64,000 nt of DNA from Nocardioides sp. TRM66260-LWL (GTDB lineage Bacteria > Actinomycetota > Actinomycetes > Propionibacteriales > Nocardioidaceae), in NCBI RefSeq assembly GCF_020075545.1, contig NZ_JAIQZK010000005.1, positions 124,001-188,000 on the forward strand, read 5' to 3'. The notes below the pieces were generated by a model. It did no database searches. It had not been told where the DNA came from and was given only the letters and a program-made list of their open reading frames with translations. The position numbers were made by a program, and so were the translations under genes. The stretch's first letter is position 1. Each line of letters opens with the position of its first letter. Positions 25,972-32,910 of this stretch are shown one piece after another.

Positions 25972-26000
25972 TTGACAGGGCGTCCTTCCTGATTGACAGT
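25972..26000 (+). promoter_or_regulatory. Promoter of the P450-SDR operon
   Basis: TTGACA (25972-25977), a 17-nt spacer and GACAGT (25995-26000), then 6 nt to the GTG start: a near-consensus sigma-70 type promoter with a leaderless start. A second TTGACA (25993-25998) overlaps the -10 box, forming an ATTGACAG direct repeat 21 nt apart. Confidence 0.6.
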
Positions 26001-26006
26001 GGGCAC

Positions 26007-27374
26007 GTGACCCAGACCACAGCCCGCCGTCCGGAGCCCTCCGCGGTGCGTCCGCTCCCGGCGATCCGGCCCGGCGACCGCGGCCTGCCCCTGCTCGGGC
26101 GCGCGCTGGAGTACGCGAAGGACCCGATGGCGCTGTTCACGCGCCAGTGGGAGGCCTACGGGCCGGTCTCGCCGTTCCCGATGCTCACCAAGCAGTGGGT
26201 CTTCCTGCTCGGGCCCGACGCCTGCGAGGCCGCGCTCACCAACCGCGAGAAGGCCTTCGTCAGCGGCCCCGGCTGGGGGGAGATCGTCGGCCCGTTCTTC
26301 CAGCGCGGCCTGATGTTCCTCGACTTCGAGGAGCACCACCTGCACCGGCGGATCATGCAGGAGGCGTTCGTCCGGCCCCGGCTCGAGGGGTACGTCGAGC
26401 GCATGCACCCCGCCATCGAGGAGGGCCTGCGCCGCTGGCGTCCGCTGCCCGACTTCCGCGCCTACCCCGAGCTCAAGACCCTGACGCTCGGCATCGCCGC
26501 CGAGATCTTCATGGGCGGCGCCGAGCACACCCCGCCCGCGGAGATGGCGCAGATCAACAAGGCGTTCATCGACTGCGTGCAGGCCGCCTCGGGCATCGTC
26601 CAGCGGCCGTGGCCGTTCACGCGCTGGGGGCGCGCGACGAGGAGCCGCGCGGTGCTCGAGGAGTTCCTGCGCTCCTACCTGCCGGCGCGGCGCGCGGTGG
26701 AGTCGAGCGACATGCTCAGCCGCCTGTGCCACCTGCGCACCGAGGACGGCGAGCGGTTCAGCGACGACGACGTCGTCAACCACATGATCTTCCTGATGAT
26801 GGCCGCGCACGACACCTCGACGCTCACCGTCACCACCATCCTCGAGCTGCTCGGCAAGCACCCCGCGTGGCAGGAGCGGCTGCGGGCCGAGGCCGACGCG
26901 ATGCCCGAGCGGCCCACGCTCGCCGATCTCGACGCCTGGGACACCATGGACCGCGTCATGCGCGAGGCGCTGCGGCTGCGCGCCCCCGTGCCGGTGATCG
27001 TGCGCAAGACGATCAAGCCGGTCGTGGTGTGCGGCGTGGAGATCCCCGCCGACACCTTCTGCTCCCTCGCCCCCCAGTTCAGCCACCTCATGCCCGAGCT
27101 GTGGAGCGACCCGCTTGCCTTCGACCCCGACCGGTTCGGCCCCGAGCGGCGCGAGGACAAGTCGCACCGCTACGCCTGGGAGCCCTTCGGCGGCGGCGTG
27201 CACAAGTGCCTCGGCCTCTTCTTCGCCGGTGCCGAGATCAAGGCCATCACCCACCACCTGCTCCGCGGCTGGACCTGGTCGGTCGACCCCGACTACGTCG
27301 CGCCGATGAACAACCACTCCCTGCCCTTCCCCTCGGACGGGCTCCCCCTCGACCTTCTCCGGAGGACCTCATGA
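26007..27374 (+). CDS. Cytochrome P450
   Basis: 455 residues from GTG 26007. The I-helix motif is MAAHDTSTLT, the K-helix ExxR is in REALRLRAPVPVIVR, then FDPDRFGPERRED and the heme loop FGGGVHKCLG with Cys401 as thiolate ligand. No N-terminal membrane anchor, so soluble. The overall style (FLDFEEHHLHRRIMQEAF, ALTNREKAFVSGPG) resembles CYP51-like and steroid/fatty acid-oxidising actinobacterial P450s, but no subfamily can be fixed. Its stop overlaps the SDR start (ATGA), so the SDR probably oxidises the alcohol made by the P450. Redox partners are not adjacent; the ferredoxin at 39.2 kb could serve. Confidence 0.93.
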   Translation: MTQTTARRPEPSAVRPLPAIRPGDRGLPLLGRALEYAKDPMALFTRQWEAYGPVSPFPMLTKQWVFLLGPDACEAALTNREKAFVSGPGWGEIVGPFFQRGLMFLDFEEHHLHRRIMQEAFVRPRLEGYVERMHPAIEEGLRRWRPLPDFRAYPELKTLTLGIAAEIFMGGAEHTPPAEMAQINKAFIDCVQAASGIVQRPWPFTRWGRATRSRAVLEEFLRSYLPARRAVESSDMLSRLCHLRTEDGERFSDDDVVNHMIFLMMAAHDTSTLTVTTILELLGKHPAWQERLRAEADAMPERPTLADLDAWDTMDRVMREALRLRAPVPVIVRKTIKPVVVCGVEIPADTFCSLAPQFSHLMPELWSDPLAFDPDRFGPERREDKSHRYAWEPFGGGVHKCLGLFFAGAEIKAITHHLLRGWTWSVDPDYVAPMNNHSLPFPSDGLPLDLLRRTS

Positions 27375-28204
27375 CCACCGACCTCACCGGCCAGCTCGTC
27401 GTCATCACCGGTGCCGGACGCGGCATCGGCCTGGCCACCGCCGCCCGCTTCGTCGACGCCGGGGCGCGCGTCGTCATCGGCGACCTCGACGACGACGTCG
27501 CCGCCAAGGCCGCCCTGCAGGTCTCCCGCGGACGCGCCGGCGTGGCCGAGGGCCACGTCGTCGACGTGGCGGACCGCGCGTCCTACGCGGCCTTCCTCGA
27601 CTTCGCCCGCACCCTCGGGCCGATCGACGTGCTGGTCAACAACGCCGGCATCATGCCGCTCTCGCTGCTCGAGCAGCACGCCGACGAGTCGATCGACAAG
27701 ACCCTCGACGTCAACGTGCGCGGGGTCATCACCGGCACCAAGCTGGTCGTGCCGGACATGATCGCGCGCCGACGCGGCCACGTCATCAACGTCGCCTCGG
27801 CCGTCGGCCGCATGGGGTACGCGGGCGCGGCGGTCTACTCGGCCAGCAAGTTCGCGGTCGTGGGCTTCACCGAGGCCATGTACGCCGAGCTGGCGCCCTA
27901 CGGCGTGCACGCCTCGGTGGTGCTGCCGACCGTCGTCGCCACCGAGCTCTCCGCCGGCGTCGGCAACGCGCCGGGCATGAAGCCGTGCACGCCGGAGCAG
28001 GTGGCCGACACCATCCTCGCGGTCGCCCGCAAGCCGCGGCTCGAGAGCTGGGTGCCCGGCTACGCGCAGGGCGTCGGCACCGCGGTGAACCTGCTGCCGC
28101 GCTCGGCCCGCGACTGGCTGGGCCGGGTCACCAAGGGCGACCAGATCCTGCTCGACGTCGACGCCGCCGCCCGCGCGGAGTACGAGCGCCGCGCGAGCCG
28201 CTGA
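27371..28204 (+). CDS. Short-chain dehydrogenase/reductase
   Basis: 277 residues, classical SDR. Cofactor loop TGAGRGIG, then DVADR, NNAGIMP, the catalytic Ser in VINVASAVG, and YSASK with Tyr and Lys. GDLDDD after the second strand (Asp following beta-2) suggests NAD(H) preference. It is translationally coupled to the P450 by an ATGA overlap and most likely oxidises the P450 product or a related lipid alcohol. The C-terminal extension ~200-277 (KPRLESWVPGYAQGVGTAVNLLPRSARDWLGR) is typical of SDRs in mycolic-acid and lipid metabolism (SDR_c11-like). Confidence 0.9.
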   Translation: MTTDLTGQLVVITGAGRGIGLATAARFVDAGARVVIGDLDDDVAAKAALQVSRGRAGVAEGHVVDVADRASYAAFLDFARTLGPIDVLVNNAGIMPLSLLEQHADESIDKTLDVNVRGVITGTKLVVPDMIARRRGHVINVASAVGRMGYAGAAVYSASKFAVVGFTEAMYAELAPYGVHASVVLPTVVATELSAGVGNAPGMKPCTPEQVADTILAVARKPRLESWVPGYAQGVGTAVNLLPRSARDWLGRVTKGDQILLDVDAAARAEYERRASR

Positions 28205-28278
28205 CCGGCTCGACCGCGATGTGACGCAGGTCCGTGGGCCCGCGCGCCGGAACCCCGGTGCGTGGGCCCACGCTGACC

Positions 28279-28284
28279 TAGCCT
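28279..28284 (+). promoter_or_regulatory. -10 box of the GH6 gene (leaderless)
   Basis: TAGCCT, 6 nt before GTG 28291. Confidence 0.6.
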
Positions 28285-28290
28285 CGACGG

Positions 28291-29286
28291 GTGCCCCGCC
28301 GCCCTCCCCTCGTCCCGGCCGTCCTGGCCCTGCTCGTCCCGGTCCTGGGCCTGCTCCTGCTCGCCGGGCTGGTCGGACCCGCCGCCGCGCCGAGCGTCGG
28401 CGCCGGCGACCCGCGCGCCTCGCGCGGGCTCTTCGTCGACCCGTACATGCCCGGCTCGAAGGCGGCCGCGCAGGACTCCCGCTACGCCCGGATCGGCCGC
28501 AGCGCCCAGCCGCTGTGGATCACCGACTACTACGGCGTCGACGACGTCCGCGGCGCGGTGCGCCGCTACGTCCAGCGCGCGGAGGACGCCGGGAAGACGC
28601 CGCTGCTGGTGATCTACGCGATCCCCGGACGCGACTGCGGCCTCTACTCCTCCGGCGGCCTGCCGGACGCCGCCAGCTACCGCCGCTGGGTCTCGCGCGC
28701 CGCCGCCGGGCTGCGCGGCAGCCACCCGCTGGTGGTCGTCGAGCCCGACGCCGTGCCGTTCATCGGCAACGAGCGCTGCCGCTTCGACGTCGACGAGCGG
28801 CTCTCGCTGCTGCGCTACGCGCTCTCGCACCTGACGAGGGCCGGGGCGTGGGCGTACCTCGACGCCGGCCACTCCGGCTGGCGCACCCCGGCGCAGATGG
28901 CGCCGCTGCTGAAGCGGGCCGGCATCGGCTCGGCGCGGGGCTTCAGCACCGACGTCGGCAACTTCCGGCCCACCGCCGACGAGCAGCGATACGCCCGGGC
29001 GCTGGTGGCGGCGCTGGCGCGGCAGGGCGTGTCGGGGCGCCGCTACGTGATCGACACCGGCCGCAACGGCGCCGCCCGGCCCGTCGACGGCGACGTCTGC
29101 AACCCGACGTGGGCGCGCCTCGGGGAGCCGCCGCGGCTCGTGCTGCGCGGCTCCTTCGACGGACGGCTGTGGGTGAAGAACCCCGGCGAGTCCGACGGGC
29201 AGTCCTCGGACGACACCTGCCACGGCGGCCCGCCGTCCGGGCAGTGGTGGCCGCAGGGCGCGCGACGGCTGCTGCAGGCGCGGTAG
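28291..29286 (+). CDS. Secreted glycoside hydrolase family 6 (endoglucanase/cellobiohydrolase)
   Basis: 331 residues from GTG 28291. A Sec signal peptide of about 34 residues (RRPPLVPAVLALLVPVLGLLLLAG...) is followed by the GH6 domain. Seen are LFVDPYMPGS, WITDYYG, LLVIYAIPGRDCGLYSSGG containing the catalytic acid Asp in GRDC, VVVEPDAVPF, AYLDAGHSGW, FSTDVGNF, DTGRNG, and the C-terminal WVKNPGESDG with TCHGGPPSGQWW. It cleaves beta-1,4-glucan by inversion. No cellulose-binding module is present. The protein is at the short end of GH6, as in Mycobacterium CelA1-type catalytic domains. Leaderless start. Confidence 0.93.
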   Translation: MPRRPPLVPAVLALLVPVLGLLLLAGLVGPAAAPSVGAGDPRASRGLFVDPYMPGSKAAAQDSRYARIGRSAQPLWITDYYGVDDVRGAVRRYVQRAEDAGKTPLLVIYAIPGRDCGLYSSGGLPDAASYRRWVSRAAAGLRGSHPLVVVEPDAVPFIGNERCRFDVDERLSLLRYALSHLTRAGAWAYLDAGHSGWRTPAQMAPLLKRAGIGSARGFSTDVGNFRPTADEQRYARALVAALARQGVSGRRYVIDTGRNGAARPVDGDVCNPTWARLGEPPRLVLRGSFDGRLWVKNPGESDGQSSDDTCHGGPPSGQWWPQGARRLLQAR

Positions 29287-29304
29287 TCGTCCGGACGACG
29301 GGCT

Positions 29305-29396
29305 CGCCGTCGCGGGCGGGTGCGGGGGTCTCGACAGGCTCGACCGCCGACGCCGTCGCGGGCGGGTGCGGGGGTCTCGACAGGCTCGACCACCGA
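29305..29396. repeat. 46-bp tandem direct repeat, two copies
   Basis: Copies 29305-29350 and 29351-29396 are identical except for one G-to-A change. The unit contains GGTCTCGACAGGCTCGACC; partial GGCTCGACCGCCGACAG units continue to about 29430. It lies between the GH6 gene and the 3' end of the recQ-like gene (convergent). The TCTCGACAGGCTCGACC core resembles intergenic repeats I recall from other actinobacterial genomes. Confidence 0.85.
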
Positions 29397-29438
29397 CGCG
29401 GGCTCGACCGCCGACAGGCTCGACCGCCGGCGCGAGGC

Positions 29439-31589
29439 TCAGGCGTCGAGCGCGAGCGCCACGGGCAGCACCCGGCCGGCGCCGGCGTCGAGGAGCGCGC
29501 GGGCGGCGAGGGTGAGGGTCCAGCCGGTGCCGACGCGGTCGTCGACCAGCAGCACCGAAGCGCCCGAGGGCACGTCGGCCTGCAGCGCGAAGCGCCGCGA
29601 CACCGCCGCCACCCGCTGCGCCGAGTTGGTGGCGCCCTGGCCGGGCCGCACCGAGGAGTCGACGATCGCGAAGCGACCCACCACGGGCACGCGCAGGTAG
29701 CGGGAGAGGCCGTCGGCGAGGTCGGCCACGAGCGCGGGTCGCGAGGCCGACTCGACGGCCACGATGGCGTCGACCGGCGGACGCCAGTCGTCCAGCACCG
29801 CCAGCAGCGCCCGGACGAGCGGCACGGGCACGGACTCCGGGCCGCGCGCGTCGGGATCGCCCGGTTCGCCCGGATCGCCGGGGTCGCCGGCGAACAGCGC
29901 GCGCAGCGCCGGGCCGTAGCCGAGGTCGGTGAGCCGGGCGATCGCGCGGCCCTCGTCGGCGCCGCTGCTGAGCCGGCCCTTCAGGCCGATGCCGAGGGCG
30001 GACAGGCCGGTGGGCCACATCTTGCGCGGCTCGATCGGCACCCCGGGGCGCGCCAGCCGCTCGCGGGCCTCGACCAGCGCGTCGTCGGAGACCGAGGTGG
30101 CGGGGGCGAACCCGCCGCAGACGTCGCAGCGGCCGCAGTCGACGGCCTCGGGGTCGTCGAGCTGCTCGCGCAGGAACCGCATGCGGCAGCGATCGGTGGC
30201 GAGGTAGGCGAGCATCGCGGCCTGCTCGCGCTCGCGGGCCTCGCGGACGCGGGCGTACCGCTCGGCGTCGTAGGTCCACGGCCGTCCGGTGGACTCCCAC
30301 CCGCCCTTCACCCGGCGCACCGCGCCGTCGACGTCGAGCACCTTGAGCATCTGCTCCAGGCGCGAGCGGGAGAGGTCGACGCGGGTCTCCAGCGCCGCGG
30401 TGCTGAGCGGGGCGCCCTCAGCGGCGAGCACGTCGAGGGTCTGCCGCACGACCTCCTCGCGCGGGAAGGCCAGGGAGGCGAAGTACGCCCAGATGTCGCG
30501 GTCCTCCGTGCTCGGCAGCAGCACGACGCTGGCCGTCTGCCCCGGCGGGAGCGCACGGCCCGCGCGGCCGACCTGCTGGTAGTACGACACCGGCGACGAC
30601 GGCGCCCCGAGGTTGACCACGAACCCGAGCGGCGCGTCGTAGCCCATCCCGAGCGCGGAGGTCGCGACCAGCGCCTTGACCCGGCCCGCGGCGAGGTCGG
30701 CCTCGAGCGCCTGCCGCTCGGTGGGCTCGGTCTGGCCCGAGTAGGCCGCCACCGCGTGGCCCCGCGAGCGGAGGTAGTCGGCGACCTCCGCGGTGGCGGC
30801 GACCGTCAGGCAGTAGACGATGCCCGAGCCCGGCTGCTCGGCGAGGTGGTCGGCCAGCCACGCCAGCCGCTGCTCGGCGGTCGTCAGCCGGACGACGGCC
30901 AGCCGCAGCGAGTCGCGGTCGAGGCTGCCGCGCAGCACCAGGACGTCGGTGCCGAGCTGCTCGGCGACGTCGGCGGTGACCCGTGCGTTGGCGGTGGCGG
31001 TGGTGGCCAGCACCGGGATGCCGTCGGGCAGGTCGCCCAGCAGCGTGCGGATGCGGCGGTAGTCGGGCCGGAAGTCGTGGCCCCAGTCGGAGATGCAGTG
31101 TGCCTCGTCGACGACGAGCAGGCCGCAGGTGGCCGCCAGCCGCGGGAGCACCTCGTCGCGGAAGCCGGGGTTGTTGAGCCGCTCGGGGCTGACCAGCAGG
31201 ACGTCGAGCTCGCCGGCGCGCACCGCCTGCTCGACGCCGCTCCACTCCTCGATGTTGGTGGAGTTGATCGTCGCCGCCCGGATGCCCGCCCGCTCGGCCG
31301 CGGCGATCTGGTTGCGCATCAGCGCCAGCAGCGGCGAGACGATGACCGTCGGGCCGGCGCCCCGCGTCCGCAGCAGGAGCGTGGCGACGAAGTAGACCGC
31401 CGACTTGCCCCAGCCGGTGCGCTGGACGACCAGCGCCCGCCGGTGCTGGGCCGCCAGCGCCTGGATCGCCGTCCACTGGTCGTCGCGGAGCACCGCGTCG
31501 TCGCGCCCGACGAGCGCGCGCAGGTGCGCCTCGGCCTCCGCACGGGTGGGGGCGGCGTCGGTGGCGGGTGAGGGGACGGCGGGGGGCAT
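29439..31589 (-). CDS. RecQ-family DNA helicase fused to a phosphoribosyltransferase-like domain
   Basis: 716 residues. SF2 helicase core: QRTGWGKS Walker A (56-63), DEAH (161-164), TATAN (198-202), QVGRAGR (339-345). The RecQ-Ct zinc site uses Cys468, Cys485, Cys488 and Cys491 (CGRCDVCG), followed by a winged-helix-like part. No HRDC domain follows. Instead residues ~585-716 resemble a type I phosphoribosyltransferase: VDAIVAVESASRPALVADLADGL, FAIVDSS and the PRPP loop VLLVDDRVGTGWTL (679-692), like ComF proteins. It presumably unwinds DNA in repair; the second domain may sense a nucleotide. The start is ATG 31589, 7 nt after TAGACA. Confidence 0.9.
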   Translation of the reverse strand: MPPAVPSPATDAAPTRAEAEAHLRALVGRDDAVLRDDQWTAIQALAAQHRRALVVQRTGWGKSAVYFVATLLLRTRGAGPTVIVSPLLALMRNQIAAAERAGIRAATINSTNIEEWSGVEQAVRAGELDVLLVSPERLNNPGFRDEVLPRLAATCGLLVVDEAHCISDWGHDFRPDYRRIRTLLGDLPDGIPVLATTATANARVTADVAEQLGTDVLVLRGSLDRDSLRLAVVRLTTAEQRLAWLADHLAEQPGSGIVYCLTVAATAEVADYLRSRGHAVAAYSGQTEPTERQALEADLAAGRVKALVATSALGMGYDAPLGFVVNLGAPSSPVSYYQQVGRAGRALPPGQTASVVLLPSTEDRDIWAYFASLAFPREEVVRQTLDVLAAEGAPLSTAALETRVDLSRSRLEQMLKVLDVDGAVRRVKGGWESTGRPWTYDAERYARVREAREREQAAMLAYLATDRCRMRFLREQLDDPEAVDCGRCDVCGGFAPATSVSDDALVEARERLARPGVPIEPRKMWPTGLSALGIGLKGRLSSGADEGRAIARLTDLGYGPALRALFAGDPGDPGEPGDPDARGPESVPVPLVRALLAVLDDWRPPVDAIVAVESASRPALVADLADGLSRYLRVPVVGRFAIVDSSVRPGQGATNSAQRVAAVSRRFALQADVPSGASVLLVDDRVGTGWTLTLAARALLDAGAGRVLPVALALDA

Positions 31590-31596
31590 GACCGCG

Positions 31597-31602
31597 TGTC
31601 TA
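31597..31602 (-). promoter_or_regulatory. -10 box of the recQ-like gene
   Basis: TAGACA on the minus strand, 7 nt before the ATG, consistent with leaderless transcription. Confidence 0.45.
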
Positions 31603-31712
31603 GCAGGTGACGCCGACAGGTCTGGACCGGCCGTCCCCAGCAGCCCGGACGCCGGGCGCGCGACGCGGTAGGTTCGGCCCCACCCGCACCCTCCAGCAGC
31701 CAGGAGCCCCCG

Positions 31713-32123
31713 ATGGCCGATCCCGCACGTCTCCAGCGGCTCGACCTGTTCGCGTCGTGCACCCCGAAGGAGCTCAAGCGGCTCGCGGGACTGCTCGACG
31801 AGACCACGGTCGCGGCCGGCACCGTGCTCACCGAGCAGGGCGGTCTCGGCTCGCAGGCCTTCGTGCTGCTCTCCGGCTCCGCCGACGTGCTCTCCGGCGG
31901 CCGGGCCATCGCCACCCTCGGCGCCGGCGACCTGATCGGCGAGATGGCCCTCCTCGACCGGGCCGGCGCCCGCTCGGCCACGGTCGTCACCACCTCCGAG
32001 GCCGACGTGCTGGTGATGGACCCGCAGTCGTTCGAGACCGTGATGAGCACGTTCCCCACCGTGGCGCGGCAGGTCGCCACCACGCTGGCCCGCCGGCTGC
32101 GCGAGGCCGGTCAGGACGACTGA
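31713..32123 (+). CDS. Cyclic nucleotide-binding domain protein (no DNA-binding domain)
   Basis: 136 residues comprising just one Crp-like cNMP-binding domain: LFASCTPKELKRLAGLLDETTVAAGTVLTEQGGLGSQAFVLLSGSADVLSGGRAIATLGAGDLIGEMALLDRAGARSATV. The phosphate-binding cassette GDLIGEMALLDRAGARSATV has the Glu and Arg that hold a cyclic nucleotide. There is no HTH, kinase or channel attached, so it would act as a stand-alone sensor or protein partner. CAGGAG precedes ATG by 7 nt; TAGGTT upstream (about 31669) is a -10 candidate. Divergent from the recQ-like gene. Confidence 0.88.
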   Translation: MADPARLQRLDLFASCTPKELKRLAGLLDETTVAAGTVLTEQGGLGSQAFVLLSGSADVLSGGRAIATLGAGDLIGEMALLDRAGARSATVVTTSEADVLVMDPQSFETVMSTFPTVARQVATTLARRLREAGQDD

Positions 32124-32127
32124 CGCC

Positions 32128-32910
32128 TCAGCCCACGAACCGCCCGTCCCGCAGCGTGGGGACGACGGCGGTGACGTCGAGGGTGGCGGCGACGCCGACG
32201 TCGTCGAGGTAGCCGCGGGCGGCGAGCTCGTGGCCGCTGGCGCAGCCGAGCACGGCGGGCCCCAGGTCGTCGACGGCGGTGAAGGTCGAGGCGGCGAGCG
32301 CGGCCTCGGGGCTGAGCAGCTCGCCGGGCAGGGCGGCCAGGACGGCGCCGGCGCCCCACCAGTCCTCGGCCGCGGGCCGCAGCGTGCCGTCAGGCCACCG
32401 CTCGCCGCAGGCGACCACGACGATGCTGCCGCCGGCGTCGAGCACCTCCCAGGCGCGCAGGGCGACGGCGCCGGCGTTGCGCAGGCAGCCGGCGACGACC
32501 TCCAGGCCGGAGTCGGCGAGCTCGGCGGAGATCGTCGAGCCGTTGGGCGAGGGCAGCACGGCCCGCGGGACGTCCTCGACTCCGGCCATCTCGGCCGGCG
32601 ACAGGCTCACCGTCGCCCGCGGCGGAGCGCCCGGCGCGCGCGACTCCAGGCGTCCGACGGCGAGCACCGCGTCGACGTCGCGGGCCAGCCGCTCGGCGCG
32701 CTCGTCGCGCCAGCGGCACGGCCACACCTGCATGCCGAGCTCGACGGCCACCGTGACGGTCGTCGAGAACGACAGCACGTCGACCACGATCGCGAGGTCG
32801 CCGGGGCCGAGGTCGCCGACGAGCGCGTGCGCGCCGGACGGGCCCCATTCGCAGCGCACCCGGTGGGAGCGCTGGAGGTGGGCGGGATCGAACGTCCCGA
32901 GGGCGGTCAC
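32128..32910 (-). CDS. 2-phosphosulfolactate phosphatase (ComB) family protein
   Basis: 260 residues with the ComB pattern: DLAIVVDVLSFSTTVTVAVELG, PSPNGSTISAELADSG, VVAGCLRNAGAVA, VVVACGERWPDGTLRPAAEDWWGAGAVLAAL. The family is named for the coenzyme M biosynthetic step that dephosphorylates 2-phosphosulfolactate. No other CoM gene (comA, comC, comDE) is visible here, so the true substrate in this bacterium is open. Its ATG overlaps the M13 peptidase stop (ATGA), so the two are co-translated. Mg-dependent; cytoplasmic. Confidence 0.85.
   Translation of the reverse strand: MTALGTFDPAHLQRSHRVRCEWGPSGAHALVGDLGPGDLAIVVDVLSFSTTVTVAVELGMQVWPCRWRDERAERLARDVDAVLAVGRLESRAPGAPPRATVSLSPAEMAGVEDVPRAVLPSPNGSTISAELADSGLEVVAGCLRNAGAVALRAWEVLDAGGSIVVVACGERWPDGTLRPAAEDWWGAGAVLAALPGELLSPEAALAASTFTAVDDLGPAVLGCASGHELAARGYLDDVGVAATLDVTAVVPTLRDGRFVG

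Noticed and set aside
26147-27370. Frame joining the SDR to an upstream extension inside the P450 gene
   Set aside because: The upstream part is a +1 shadow of the P450 coding sequence. The SDR starts at ATG 27371 directly at its nucleotide-binding strand.
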